From Nocardiopsis potens DSM 45234 (GTDB taxonomy: Bacteria; Actinomycetota; Actinomycetes; Streptosporangiales; Streptosporangiaceae), in contig NZ_ANBB01000016.1 of the NCBI RefSeq assembly GCF_000341105.1, positions 1-64,000 on the forward strand: 64,000 bases of DNA. Reading direction: 5' to 3'. Under the pieces are notes generated by a model, which worked only from the letters and a program-made list of their open reading frames with translations, was not told the DNA's origin and did no database searches. The position numbers and the translations under genes were made by a program. This document shows, piece after piece, positions 17,719-26,646 of this stretch (position 1 is the first letter of the stretch; the number at the start of each line of letters is the position of its first letter).

Positions 17719-18558
17719 ATGGCCATCGAATTCAGCAGAGCCACGGCGCGCGTCGGTGCCTACGTCACCGGTGCGGACCTCCGCAAGGAGCTCTCCGCCG
17801 AGGAGGTCGGCACCATCTACGCCGGGCTGCTCGAGCACGGCGTGCTCTTCTTCCGAGACCAGCACATCACCGACGAGGAGCACCTCCGCTTCGCGCTGCG
17901 CTTCGGCACGCTGAGCATCCCGCCGATGAAGATCCGCAAGGACACCGGCGACCCGGTGGCCGACGCGGTGCACGTGCTCAACCAGACCAGCCCCAAGGGC
18001 GAGGGCGGCGACAACTGGCACGCCGACAACACCTTCATGCCGAACCCGCCGCTCGGCTCGATCCTGCGCGCCGTGGTGCTCCCTTCGGTCGGCGGCGACA
18101 CCCTGTGGGCCAGCGCCTACTCCGCCTACGAGGCGCTCTCCCCGCAGCTCCGCGCGCTGGCCGAGAACCTCGTCGGCGTGCACGACATCACCCCCGGGGT
18201 GACCAAGGCCAAGGCCAAGGGCCACCCGCTGGACCTGGAGCGGCTGCAGCGCGAGTGGCCGCCGACCGAGCACCCGGTGGTCCGGGTCCACCCCGAGACC
18301 GGCCGGAGGCTGCTCTACGTCAACCGCAGCTCGGTCACCCGGCTCAAGGGCCTCACCGAGTGGGAGAACGAGGCGCTGCTGCCGCTGCTCTGCGACCAGA
18401 TCCGGCACCCCGAGTTCCAGGTCCGGCTGAAGTGGGAGCCGGGCACCATCGCGTTCTGGGACAACCGCGCGGTGCAGCACTACGCCGTCCCCGACTACAC
18501 CGAGCGCCGCGAGATGCACCGGGTCACGGTGGACTTCCCCAAGGGGTTCGCCGACTGA
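17719..18558 (+). CDS. TauD/TfdA-family 2-oxoglutarate-dependent dioxygenase
   Basis: This 279-residue cytoplasmic Fe(II)/2-oxoglutarate oxygenase has the iron-binding facial triad: His101 and Asp103 in NWHADNTF and His254 in AVQHYAVPDY. Arg268 in HRVTVDF should bind 2-oxoglutarate. The N-terminus GAYVTGADLRKELSAEEV and VLFFRDQHITDEEHLRFALRFG are typical of the taurine/alpha-ketoglutarate oxygenase family. The substrate cannot be assigned; taurine or another sulfonate or aryloxyalkanoate is possible. The ATG at 17719 follows a strong AAGGAGG. No transporter genes are adjacent. Confidence 0.92.
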   Translation: MAIEFSRATARVGAYVTGADLRKELSAEEVGTIYAGLLEHGVLFFRDQHITDEEHLRFALRFGTLSIPPMKIRKDTGDPVADAVHVLNQTSPKGEGGDNWHADNTFMPNPPLGSILRAVVLPSVGGDTLWASAYSAYEALSPQLRALAENLVGVHDITPGVTKAKAKGHPLDLERLQREWPPTEHPVVRVHPETGRRLLYVNRSSVTRLKGLTEWENEALLPLLCDQIRHPEFQVRLKWEPGTIAFWDNRAVQHYAVPDYTERREMHRVTVDFPKGFAD

Positions 18559-18582
18559 GCCGGGCCGGCGCCGCCCGGCTCA
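18556..18582. terminator. Convergent terminator built from both stop codons
   Basis: A perfect 10-bp stem (tgagccgggc / gcccggctca) with a 7-base loop includes the TGA of the oxygenase at one end and the stop of the opposite membrane-protein gene at the other. Confidence 0.7.
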
Positions 18583-20928
18583 GCGGCCCACGGTCTCCCC
18601 GCCGCCGGACGGGACCCCGTCCCGGGCGCCGTCCGGCCCGGCGGGGCCCTCCGGCTCGGCCGCCCCGTCCGCCTGCGGGCCCTCGCGCTGCATCACCCAG
18701 ACGGCGGCGGAGAGGGTCAGCGGCACCGCCACGGTCAGCGCCAGCGCCGGGATGGCGATCCCCGAGTCGTTCGCGGCGAACCCGACCAGCGCGGTGACCA
18801 GCGAACCGGTCAGCCCGGCGCGCAGCGTCGGGGCGTACTCGTAGGTGCGCTGCAGCGCCCCCATCCGCCAGTTGGTCGGCTTGTTCAGCACCGCGAACAG
18901 GAACAGCAGGGCGCACGCGGCGAGCAGGGTCAGCTGCCAGTTGCCCAGGGTGCCCAGCATCGCGCCGAGCTTGCGCGCGACCACCGGGCCCGCCTCGCCG
19001 CGCAGCACCTGCTCGGCGAAGAGCCCGAAGTGGCTCCGCTCCGCGGGCGGGCCCAGATAGTCCCAGTAGGACACCGCGGCGAGCAGCACCGCGCCCGCGG
19101 CGCACACCAGCGCCATCCGCCCGACCGTCACCCGGCGGCCGGCGATCATCAGCACCGTCACCGCCAGCCCCGGCAGGATCGCGATCAGCCCGCCGAAGTC
19201 GGTGCCCAGCCCGGGCGTCCCGATCACCACCATGGTGGCCAGCCCGATGGCCGCGGCCGCGGCCACCGCCGCGCGCCGCCGCCCGCGCTCGATCAGGAAG
19301 TGCGCGACCCCCGCCACCAGCATCAGCATGCCGGTGGCGAAGGTGGCGAAGGCGATGTTGCCCAGCCCGTAGAACCGGCCCGCGACGATCGGGGTGTACC
19401 CGGTCGGCGAGTTCATCTGCAGGTTGGAGCCGGTGCACATGTCCACGAAGAGCACCGCCGTGGTGATCCCGGCGACCACCGTCATCGGGCCCAGCACGGT
19501 GCGCCGCCACGGCCCGGCCACCGCCGCGAGCACCACCAGCGCGGCGCAGGCCAGCACGCACACCGGCAGCGCGACCTGCGGCACCGAGGAGGACCACCAC
19601 GGCACCAGGTTGGCCAGGTAGCTGGAGACCGGCACGGCCGCACCGCCCAGCGCCACCAGCCGGGTCACCGCCAGCACCTGGGCCCGCTTGGTGCGGTTCC
19701 GCTCGCCGTACCGGTGCACCGCGTAGGCCGCGGCCGCGTAGATCAGCAGCTGGATCGCGACCAGCAGGCTGAAGAAGCCCGCCATCAGCGCCTGCACCAC
19801 GTCGGCGGCGGTGGCGAAGGCGGTGAGGTCGCCCACGGACCGCTCGGTCCCCTCCGGGCGCTCCACCGCGGACCAGGTCCGGCCCACCATCGCCCGGGTC
19901 GGCTCGGTGCCCATCGACCGGACCAGGGTCATGGTGGCGTCGGTCAGGGTGACCAGGCCGTCCCGCCGGGTGGACTCCGAGCGCAGGTGGCCGCCGCCGT
20001 AGCCGGCCGCCTCCGGGCCGGGGCCGTGCAGCAGCGCCGCGTTCAGCCGGGACGCCCCGGCCTCCACCGACACCCCGGCGACCATCAGCGTCGCACCCTC
20101 CGGCAGCTCGTCCAGGACCCGGCCGAGCTCGGCGTCGGCGTCGGCCAGCGCCTCCCGCCGCTGCCGCTCCTGCACCGGGCCGGGCTCCGGCTCGGGCTCC
20201 TCCTCGCTGTTGGCGGTGGACTCCTTTTCGTCCGGGGTGGCCTCCGGGTCCTCGGGCGGGTTCAGGTAGAGGTCGGCCAGCGGGTCCACGGCGACCACGG
20301 TGAGCCAGGCCGACTCCATGTCCTCGCGGCGCAGCGCCTCGGTGCCGGACAGGTAGTCGTCCACCCGGCCGTCCTCGTCGGCGGCGGCCAGCGCGGCCCC
20401 CGGGCCGACGGCCAGGGTGGTGCCGCCCATCTCGTGCACCGACCGGCCGAGCAGCCCGACCTCGGCGCCGTACGGGGAGCCGGCGTTCACCTCGACGTGG
20501 TCGTCGAAGTCGGGCACCACGGCGCCGCCGTCCGACCGCTCCGGCGGCACCGGCAGCTCGCAGATGGAGTACTGCTGCCGCAGGCTGAACGCCCGCTGCC
20601 CGGCCGAGACGGTCAGCCACCCGTCCACCGGGCAGGTGCGCGAGGTGGCGGTGCGGATCGACATGTTGCCGATCGCGCTCCCGCCGGCCAGCTCCCACAG
20701 CACCGGCATGGTGCCGGGGCCGACCTCCTCCCAGCGCAGCCCGGGGACCCCGACCAGCACGGCGGGGCCGCCGGGGGGTCCGCCCCCGGCCGCCACCGCG
20801 TCGGAGGCCTGCGCGTGCGCGGCGGACGCGGGCGGCCCGCCCTGGGCCGGCGGCGCGGACGCAGCGCCCCCGGCGGCCAGCGCCGCGCCCACCGCGACGA
20901 CGCGCAACAGCAGACCCGCCAGCGCCAC
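18580..20928 (-). CDS. Large multi-spanning membrane protein with extracytoplasmic N-terminal domain
   Basis: This is a protein of about 782 residues of unknown function. A signal/anchor segment (GLLLRVVAVGAALAAGGAAS) precedes an exported domain at about 45-350 with LVGVPGLRWEEVGPGTMPVLWEL and later VDPLADLYLNPP. That arrangement resembles the alkaline-phosphatase-like domains of some actinobacterial membrane proteins, although I see no full set of metal ligands. An acidic linker lies near 230-260. Residues about 370-760 hold roughly ten membrane helices. The GTG at 20928 has GAGGGGG five bases upstream. It may handle a cell-envelope substrate; this is inference. Confidence 0.85.
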   Translation of the reverse strand: MALAGLLLRVVAVGAALAAGGAASAPPAQGGPPASAAHAQASDAVAAGGGPPGGPAVLVGVPGLRWEEVGPGTMPVLWELAGGSAIGNMSIRTATSRTCPVDGWLTVSAGQRAFSLRQQYSICELPVPPERSDGGAVVPDFDDHVEVNAGSPYGAEVGLLGRSVHEMGGTTLAVGPGAALAAADEDGRVDDYLSGTEALRREDMESAWLTVVAVDPLADLYLNPPEDPEATPDEKESTANSEEEPEPEPGPVQERQRREALADADAELGRVLDELPEGATLMVAGVSVEAGASRLNAALLHGPGPEAAGYGGGHLRSESTRRDGLVTLTDATMTLVRSMGTEPTRAMVGRTWSAVERPEGTERSVGDLTAFATAADVVQALMAGFFSLLVAIQLLIYAAAAYAVHRYGERNRTKRAQVLAVTRLVALGGAAVPVSSYLANLVPWWSSSVPQVALPVCVLACAALVVLAAVAGPWRRTVLGPMTVVAGITTAVLFVDMCTGSNLQMNSPTGYTPIVAGRFYGLGNIAFATFATGMLMLVAGVAHFLIERGRRRAAVAAAAAIGLATMVVIGTPGLGTDFGGLIAILPGLAVTVLMIAGRRVTVGRMALVCAAGAVLLAAVSYWDYLGPPAERSHFGLFAEQVLRGEAGPVVARKLGAMLGTLGNWQLTLLAACALLFLFAVLNKPTNWRMGALQRTYEYAPTLRAGLTGSLVTALVGFAANDSGIAIPALALTVAVPLTLSAAVWVMQREGPQADGAAEPEGPAGPDGARDGVPSGGGETVGR

Positions 20929-21054
20929 GGCGCCCCCTCGATCCGAACCGGAAAGCCCTGCCCGTGCCGCTCACGGTAGTGCTCCGGCCACGGAGATCAA
21001 GGCCGTGCCACGCACCCCGCCCCATCCCGCCCGGAATGCCCATGGGACGCGCCT

Positions 21055-21125
21055 GCCTTGTCGAGCCCAGGGCCGCCGCTCTCCCCAGGTCCCCGGCCCC
21101 GCGCCCGCCTTGTCGAGCCCAGGGC
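21055..21125. repeat. 19-bp direct repeat, two copies 52 bp apart
   Basis: gccttgtcgagcccagggc occurs at 21055-21073 and again at 21107-21125. It is in the 342-bp gap (20929-21270) upstream of the membrane-protein gene, a stretch without a gene. Confidence 0.85.
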
Positions 21126-21197
21126 TGTTGCTTTTTCCCGGCCCTGAACACGCGTCCCGCGCGGGACCGCAAGGCGGTGGCCGGGCAAAAGCAACAG
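21125..21197. repeat. 19-bp inverted repeat adjoining the direct repeats
   Basis: Arms 21125-21143 (ctgttgctttttcccggcc) and 21179-21197 pair with a single mismatch over 19 bp, around a GC-rich 35-base interior. It lies between the paaR-like stop at 21271 and the divergent direct repeat. It could be a terminator or part of a dispersed element. Confidence 0.75.
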
Positions 21198-21270
21198 GCC
21201 GGGGCTCAACACCGTCGTGGTCCGCGATGACGTCGAGCTCGACGAGGTGGGCGCGGGGCGGCCTGCCGGG

Positions 21271-21909
21271 TCAGTGCCGGCGGAGGCCGGTGAAGGCGGT
21301 GGCGGCGACCTGGTCGGCGAGGGCGTCGGCGTCCAGGCCGCGGCCCGGGCGGTACCACTCGACCAGGGAGTTGACCATGCCGAAGATGAGCCGGGCCGCC
21401 ACCTCGGGGTCGGCGTCGGGGCGGATCGCGCCGTCGGCCACGCCCTCGCGGACCAGGTCGGCGACGAAGTGGTCGAACTCGCGGCGCCGCTTCAGCGCGC
21501 GGCGCTCCACCTGGGTGTTGCCCCGCACCCGGAGCAGCAGGGTGACGTGCGGCAGCTCCGCGACCAGCACCCGGACGCTGCCGCGCAGCACGTACTCCAG
21601 CCGGTCGATGGCCGGCCCGGCGGTGGCGCCCGGTTCCCGGGTGACCGCGAACAGGGCGTCCATCGCCCGGTCCAGGGAGCGGCGGAGCAGCTCGGCCTTG
21701 CCGGAGTAGTGGTGGTAGATGGCCGACTTGGTCACGCCCAGGGCGCGCGCCAGGTCCTCCATGCTGGTGCCGTCGTAGCCGCGCTCGTTGAACACGCGCA
21801 CCGCGGTGCGCAGCACCGATTCGGCGTCGTGGCCGGGGCGCCCGGCGCGGCGCCGGGCGGGGGCGGAGCGGCCGGAGGGGGCGCGCTCGGGCGCGGTCGA
21901 GTGCGGCAT
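21271..21909 (-). CDS. TetR-family regulator, probable PaaR of the phenylacetate cluster
   Basis: This 212-residue repressor has the N-terminal TetR helix-turn-helix AVRVFNERGYDGTSMEDLAR and ALGVTKSAIYHHYSGKAEL. The C-terminal ligand domain ends in LIFGMVNSLVEWYRPGRGL, the usual TetR_C form of catabolic acyl-CoA sensors. It follows paaK in the same direction. Two matching operators in front of paaK/paaN and paaA support a PaaR role with phenylacetyl-CoA as inducer. The start at 21909 is the first ATG near the domain; a GTG at 21987, just after the paaK stop, would add 26 residues and couple translation. Confidence 0.86.
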   Translation of the reverse strand: MPHSTAPERAPSGRSAPARRRAGRPGHDAESVLRTAVRVFNERGYDGTSMEDLARALGVTKSAIYHHYSGKAELLRRSLDRAMDALFAVTREPGATAGPAIDRLEYVLRGSVRVLVAELPHVTLLLRVRGNTQVERRALKRRREFDHFVADLVREGVADGAIRPDADPEVAARLIFGMVNSLVEWYRPGRGLDADALADQVAATAFTGLRRH

Positions 21910-21996
21910 AGAGGGTGAATCTACCCGCGCGGCCGCGGCCCCGGAGCCCCGACCGGCGCCGTCCGGCTCAACCGTGCCCAACGCCACAGCCCCCGC

Positions 21997-23382
21997 TCAC
22001 CGGGGCCGCTGGTCGCTGATCCGGCGGACCTTGCCGACCGACCGCTCCAGCGCCTCCGGGTCCAGCACCTCCACGGCCGCACCGACCCCGGTGTGCTCGC
22101 GGACCGCCTCGGCCAGCGCGGCGCCCGCGCGCCGCCGCTCCTCCCCGCCGGTGCCGGGCCGGCACTCCACCCGCACCGTCATCTCGTCCAGCCGCCCGGG
22201 GCGGCGCAGCACCAGCTGGAAGTGGGGGGAGAGCGCGGGGATCCGCAGCACCTGCTCCTCGATCTGGGTGGGGAACAGGTTCACCCCGCGCAGCACGATC
22301 ATGTCGTCGCTGCGCCCGGTGATCCGGGACATCCGCCGGAACGCCGGCCGCGCCGTGCCGGGCAGCAGCCGGGACAGGTCGCGGGTGCGGTACCGGACCA
22401 CCGGCATCGCCTCCTTGGTGAGCGTGGTGAACACCAGCTCGCCCTCGCCGCCGTCGGGCACCGGCGTGCCGTCCACCGGGTCCACGGTCTCCGGCAGGAA
22501 GTGGTCCTCGAAGACGTGCGGGCCGTCCTTGGTCTCCACGCACTCGTTGGCCACCCCCGGCCCCATCACCTCGGACAGGCCGTAGATGTCCACCGCGTCC
22601 AGGTCGAAGACCTCCTCGATCTCGGCGCGCATGTCCTCGGTCCACGGCTCGGCGCCGCAGATCGCGGTCCGCAGCGACGAGGCGCGCGGGTCCAGGCCCC
22701 GGGCGCGGAACGCGTCGGCGATGGTCAGCAGGTAGGAGGGGGTGACCATGATGACCTCGGGGCGCAGGTCCTCGATCAGCCGCACCTGCCGCTCGGTCTG
22801 CCCGCCGGACACCGGGATCACCGTGCAGCCCAGCCGCTCGGCCCCGTAGTGCGCGCCCAGGCCGCCGGTGAACAGCCCGTACCCGTAGGCGACGTGCACC
22901 TTCTGCCCGGGGCGGCCGCCGGAGGCGCGGATGCACCTGGCCACCAGGTCGGCCCAGACGTCCAGGTCGCCGCGGGTGTACCCGGCCACCGTGGCCTGCC
23001 CCGTGGTGCCGCTGGAGGCGTGCAGCCGCAGCACCCGGTCCATCGGGGCGGCGAGCGCGCCGAACGGGTAGGCGTCCCGGAGGTCCTGCTTGGTGGTGAA
23101 GGGGAAGCGGGAGAGGTCGGAGAGCGATCCCAGGTCGTCCGGGTGCACCCCGGCGGCGTCGCACTTGCGCCGGTAGAACGCCTGGTGCTCGTAGGCGCGG
23201 CCGAGCGTCCAGCGCAGCCGGGACAGCTGGTGCTCCTCCAGCATGTCCCGGGAGGCCCGCTCCATCGGGTCGAGCGCGGCGGGCTCCGGCGGCAGGCCGA
23301 GCCGGCGCGGTGCGGAGCCCCCGCGGGGGCGGGGCGGCGCGGCCGGGCGGGATCCGGCCGCCTGGCGGGGTGCTTCGGTCAC
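21997..23382 (-). CDS. paaK: Phenylacetate-CoA ligase
   Basis: This 461-residue cytoplasmic adenylate-forming enzyme converts phenylacetate, ATP and CoA to phenylacetyl-CoA, the first step of the aerobic hybrid pathway. The ATP-binding loop is LHASSGTTGQATVAGYT. The adenylation region has ICGAEPWTEDMR and DIYGLSEVMGPGVANEC, and the hinge and C-terminal domain show ITGRSDDMIVLRGVNLFPTQ. The length is close to that of typical PaaK, with a short basic extension at the N-terminus. The GTG at 23382 is used. It is divergent from paaN over a 226-bp promoter region carrying a predicted operator. Confidence 0.95.
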   Translation of the reverse strand: MTEAPRQAAGSRPAAPPRPRGGSAPRRLGLPPEPAALDPMERASRDMLEEHQLSRLRWTLGRAYEHQAFYRRKCDAAGVHPDDLGSLSDLSRFPFTTKQDLRDAYPFGALAAPMDRVLRLHASSGTTGQATVAGYTRGDLDVWADLVARCIRASGGRPGQKVHVAYGYGLFTGGLGAHYGAERLGCTVIPVSGGQTERQVRLIEDLRPEVIMVTPSYLLTIADAFRARGLDPRASSLRTAICGAEPWTEDMRAEIEEVFDLDAVDIYGLSEVMGPGVANECVETKDGPHVFEDHFLPETVDPVDGTPVPDGGEGELVFTTLTKEAMPVVRYRTRDLSRLLPGTARPAFRRMSRITGRSDDMIVLRGVNLFPTQIEEQVLRIPALSPHFQLVLRRPGRLDEMTVRVECRPGTGGEERRRAGAALAEAVREHTGVGAAVEVLDPEALERSVGKVRRISDQRPR

Positions 23383-23478
23383 GGCGACGTCCTCTCGGCG
23401 GGGGCGCCCCGGCGGCGGGCACGGGCGCGCGCGAAGGCGGAGCGGGGGCCTGCGGCCGCGCCGCGCCCCCTTGCGGCC

Positions 23479-23501
23479 TGAACGAACGGTCGGTTAGTAA
23501 T
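23479..23501. promoter_or_regulatory. Predicted PaaR operator between paaK and paaN
   Basis: The sequence tgaacgaacggtcggttagt shares tgaacgNNcggtcggt with a second site upstream of paaA. It lies in the low-GC part of the divergent promoter, which continues as aatacggcatagacaag. Confidence 0.65.
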
Positions 23502-23608
23502 ACGGCATAGACAAGCACCACCGGCCGGGGAGCTGTCAAGAGGCGGCCGGTCCCCGGGAACCCGAAGGCGACCAGAGCACCCGAAGACGACGTGTTGGGA
23601 GAACCGGC

Positions 23609-25276
23609 ATGGCCCCCTCCGAGCTGTACGAGCGGCACCGCGCGACCCTGGAATCGGCGGTCGAGGCGATCCGCGGCCGCCACTACTGGTCCCCCTACCC
23701 CGAGTCGCCCAGCCCCAAGGTGTACGGGGAGGGCGCGGCCGCCGCCGGCGAGGCGGCCTTCCAGGGGTACCTGGGCAAGGACTTCCCGCTGGACCAGGTG
23801 GGCTCCGACGACCGGGTCATCACCGAGCGCTCGCCCTACGGGCTGCCGCTGGGGGTGGGGTACCCGCGGGCCGGCGCCGACGCGCTGATCGCCGCCTCCG
23901 CGGCGGCCGCCCGCTCCTGGGCGCGCACCGACCCCGACGAGCGCGCCGGGGTCTGCCTGGAGATCCTGAGCCGGATCAACGCGCGCAGCTTCGAGATGGC
24001 GCACGCGGTGCAGCACACCAGCGGCCAGGCGTTCGTGATGGCGTTCCAGGCCGGCGGCCCGCACGCCCAGGAGCGCGGCCTGGAGGCGGTCGCCTACGCG
24101 CACGACATGATCACCGGCTACGGGCGGACCGTGCGCTGGGAGAAGCCGCAGCGCCGCGGCGAGCCGCTGGTGATGGAGAAGCGGTTCCGCGCCGTGCCGC
24201 GCGGCATCGGCCTGGTCATCGGCTGCAACACCTTCCCCACCTGGAACGCCTACCCGGCGATCTTCGCCGACCTGGCCACCGGCAACACCGTGATCGTCAA
24301 GCCGCACCCGGGCGCGGTGCTGCCGCTGGCGATCACCGTGGCCGTCGCCCGCGAGGTGCTCGCCGAGAACGGGCACGACCCGGACGCCGTGCTGCTGGCC
24401 GCCGAGCGCGCCGAGGACCGGATCGCCGCCGACCTGGCGCTCCGCCCCGAGGTGCGGATCGTCGACTTCACCGGCTCCACCGAGTTCGGCGACTGGCTGG
24501 AGGAGAACGCCCGGCAGGCCGCGGTCTTCACCGAGAAGGCCGGGGTGAACGCGGTGGTCGTCGACTCCACCGACGCCTACCGGGCGATGCTGGGCAACCT
24601 GGCGTTCTCGCTCTCGCTGTACAGCGGGCAGATGTGCACCACCCCGCAGAACATCTTCGTGCCGCGCGAGGGCGTCGACACCGACGAGGGCCGGAAGAGC
24701 GCCGAGGAGTTCGGCGCCGACCTGGCCGGCGCGGTCACCCGGCTGCTCTCCGACCCGGCCAAGGCCACCGGCTTCCTCGGCGCGATCGCCAACCAGGGGG
24801 TGCTGGACCGGCTCTCCGGGGCCGGCGCGCTCGGCGAGCCGGTGCTGGAGTCGGCCGAGGTGGTCCACCCCGACTACGCGGAGGCGGTGGTGCGCACCCC
24901 GGCCGTGGTCCGGCTGGACGCGGACCGGCGCGACGTCTACGGGCGCGAGCACTTCGGCCCGGTGTCGTTCCTGATCGGCACCGCCGGCACCGAGGAGTCG
25001 CTGCGGCTGCTCCGGGAGACCGTCGCCGAGCGCGGCGCGCTGACCGCCTCGGTCTACTCCACCTCCCCGGAGGTGCTGGAGGCCGCCGAGGACGCGGCCG
25101 CCGACGCCGGGGTGAACCTGTCCGAGAACCTCACCGGCCAGGTCTTCGTCAACCAGTCCGCCGCGTTCAGCGACTACCACGGCACCGGCGCCAACCCGGC
25201 GGCCACGTCCTCGCTGACCGACCCGGCGTTCATCGCCGGCCGGTTCTCCTTCATCCAGTCCCGGCGGCACGCCTGA
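23609..25276 (+). CDS. paaN: Phenylacetate degradation aldehyde dehydrogenase-family protein
   Basis: This 555-residue cytoplasmic aldehyde dehydrogenase-fold enzyme oxidises the semialdehyde formed after ring opening of oxepin-CoA. The NAD(P)-binding segment is IGLVIGCNTFPTWNAYPA with VIVKPHP. The catalytic cysteine is Cys343 in YSGQMCTTPQNIF, and FTEKAGVNAVVVDS precedes it. It matches the stand-alone PaaN form without the C-terminal enoyl-CoA hydratase of E. coli PaaZ, so a separate hydratase should exist elsewhere. The ATG at 23609 follows TTGGGAG. The gene leads the rightward paa operon but has its own gap before paaA. Confidence 0.93.
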   Translation: MAPSELYERHRATLESAVEAIRGRHYWSPYPESPSPKVYGEGAAAAGEAAFQGYLGKDFPLDQVGSDDRVITERSPYGLPLGVGYPRAGADALIAASAAAARSWARTDPDERAGVCLEILSRINARSFEMAHAVQHTSGQAFVMAFQAGGPHAQERGLEAVAYAHDMITGYGRTVRWEKPQRRGEPLVMEKRFRAVPRGIGLVIGCNTFPTWNAYPAIFADLATGNTVIVKPHPGAVLPLAITVAVAREVLAENGHDPDAVLLAAERAEDRIAADLALRPEVRIVDFTGSTEFGDWLEENARQAAVFTEKAGVNAVVVDSTDAYRAMLGNLAFSLSLYSGQMCTTPQNIFVPREGVDTDEGRKSAEEFGADLAGAVTRLLSDPAKATGFLGAIANQGVLDRLSGAGALGEPVLESAEVVHPDYAEAVVRTPAVVRLDADRRDVYGREHFGPVSFLIGTAGTEESLRLLRETVAERGALTASVYSTSPEVLEAAEDAAADAGVNLSENLTGQVFVNQSAAFSDYHGTGANPAATSSLTDPAFIAGRFSFIQSRRHA

Positions 25277-25335
25277 CCGGGCCCGCGGGGAGGGCGGGGC
25301 GTTGACCGGCCCTCCTCCGCGGGGTAATTTCCAAC

Positions 25336-25354
25336 TGAACGTTCGGTCGGTAAT
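25336..25354. promoter_or_regulatory. Predicted PaaR operator upstream of paaA
   Basis: tgaacgttcggtcggtaat lies 22 bp before the paaA start and matches the paaK/paaN site at 14 of the first 16 positions. A separate promoter for paaABCDE is therefore likely. Confidence 0.65.
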
Positions 25355-25375
25355 GCCGACGGGAGAGGACCAGCG

Positions 25376-26350
25376 ATGACGACGGAAGCGCCCGCCGCCC
25401 CCGGGGCGCACGACGCCCAGCGGCGCTTCGACGGGATGATCGCCGCGGACGAGCGGATCGAGCCCCGCGACTGGATGCCGGACGGCTACCGCCGCACCCT
25501 GATCCGGCAGATCGCCCAGCACGCCCACTCCGAGATCATCGGCATGCAGCCGGAGGGCAACTGGATCACCCGCGCCCCCTCGCTCAAGCGCAAGGCGGTG
25601 CTCATCGCCAAGGTCCAGGACGAGGCCGGGCACGGCCTCTACCTGTACAGCGCCGCCGAGACGCTCGGCGTCTCCCGCGAGGAACTGCTCGACCTGCTGC
25701 ACGAGGGCCGCCAGCGGTACTCCTCGATCTTCAACTACCCCACCCTGACCTGGGCCGACGTCGGCGCCATCGGGTGGCTGGTGGACGGCGCGGCGATCAC
25801 CAACCAGGTGCCGCTGTGCCGCTGCTCCTACGGCCCCTACGCCCGCGCCATGGTGCGCATCTGCAAGGAGGAGAGCTTCCACCAGCGGCAGGGCTTCGAC
25901 TCGCTGTACGTGCTGGCCCGCGGCACCGGGGCGCAGCGCCGGATGGCCCAGGACGCGGTGGACCGCTGGTACTGGCCCTCGCTGATGATGTTCGGCCCGC
26001 CCGACGCCGAGTCGGCCCACTCCGAGCAGTCCATGGCCTGGAACATCAAGCGGTTCACCAACGACGAGCTGCGCCAGCGCTTCGTCGACATCATCGTGCC
26101 GCAGGCCGAGGCGCTCGGGCTCACCCTGCCCGACCCGGACATCGCCTGGAACGCCGAGCGCGGCCACTACGACTTCGGCACCCCCGACTGGGACGAGTTC
26201 AAGCAGGTCCTCAAGGGCGGCGGGCCGTGCAACCGGCAGCGGCTGGAGCACCGGCGCCGGGCGCACGCCGACGGCGCCTGGGTGCGCGAGGCGGCCCGGG
26301 CGCACGCCGCCAAGCGGGCCGCGCGCGACACGGCCGGGGAAGCGGCCTGA
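25376..26350 (+). CDS. paaA: 1,2-phenylacetyl-CoA epoxidase catalytic subunit
   Basis: This 324-residue di-iron oxygenase subunit epoxidises the aromatic ring of phenylacetyl-CoA with electrons from PaaE. The carboxylate/His iron ligands are visible in [32 protein letters not shown] and later [14 protein letters not shown]. The substrate-contacting region [16 protein letters not shown] is well conserved. The length is normal. The ATG at 25376 follows GGGAGAGGA. It begins the tightly packed paaABCDE set. Confidence 0.97.
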   Translation: MTTEAPAAPGAHDAQRRFDGMIAADERIEPRDWMPDGYRRTLIRQIAQHAHSEIIGMQPEGNWITRAPSLKRKAVLIAKVQDEAGHGLYLYSAAETLGVSREELLDLLHEGRQRYSSIFNYPTLTWADVGAIGWLVDGAAITNQVPLCRCSYGPYARAMVRICKEESFHQRQGFDSLYVLARGTGAQRRMAQDAVDRWYWPSLMMFGPPDAESAHSEQSMAWNIKRFTNDELRQRFVDIIVPQAEALGLTLPDPDIAWNAERGHYDFGTPDWDEFKQVLKGGGPCNRQRLEHRRRAHADGAWVREAARAHAAKRAARDTAGEAA

Positions 26351-26364
26351 GGGAGGGAGGCGAC

Positions 26365-26646
26365 ATGACCGACTGGCCCCTGTGGGAGGTCTTCGTCCGG
26401 GCGCGGCGCGGGCTGTCGCACGTGCACGTGGGAAGCCTGCACGCAGCCGACGCCGAGCACGCCCTGCGCAACGCGCGCGACCTGTACACCCGCCGGCAGG
26501 AGGGGGTGAGCGTGTGGGTGGTCCCCGCCGAGCGGATCACCGCGTCCGCCCCGGAGGACCGCGGGTCCTTCTACGACCCGGCCGAGGACAAGGTGTACCG
26601 GCACCCCACCTTCTACCCGGTCCCGGACGGGGTGGAGCACCTGTGA
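26365..26646 (+). CDS. paaB: 1,2-phenylacetyl-CoA epoxidase subunit B
   Basis: This 93-residue small structural subunit links PaaA-PaaC heterodimers in the epoxidase. Landmarks are WPLWEVFVRARRGLSHVHVG, SLHAADAEHALRNARDLYTR and SVWVVPAERITAS, all typical of PaaB. The ATG at 26365 follows GGGAGGGAGG. Its TGA overlaps the GTG start of paaC. Confidence 0.96.
   Translation: MTDWPLWEVFVRARRGLSHVHVGSLHAADAEHALRNARDLYTRRQEGVSVWVVPAERITASAPEDRGSFYDPAEDKVYRHPTFYPVPDGVEHL

Noticed and set aside
21988-26305. Very long antisense frame across the paa genes
   Set aside because: It opposes paaN and paaA, whose catalytic motifs are intact, and its composition is that of a shadow frame.
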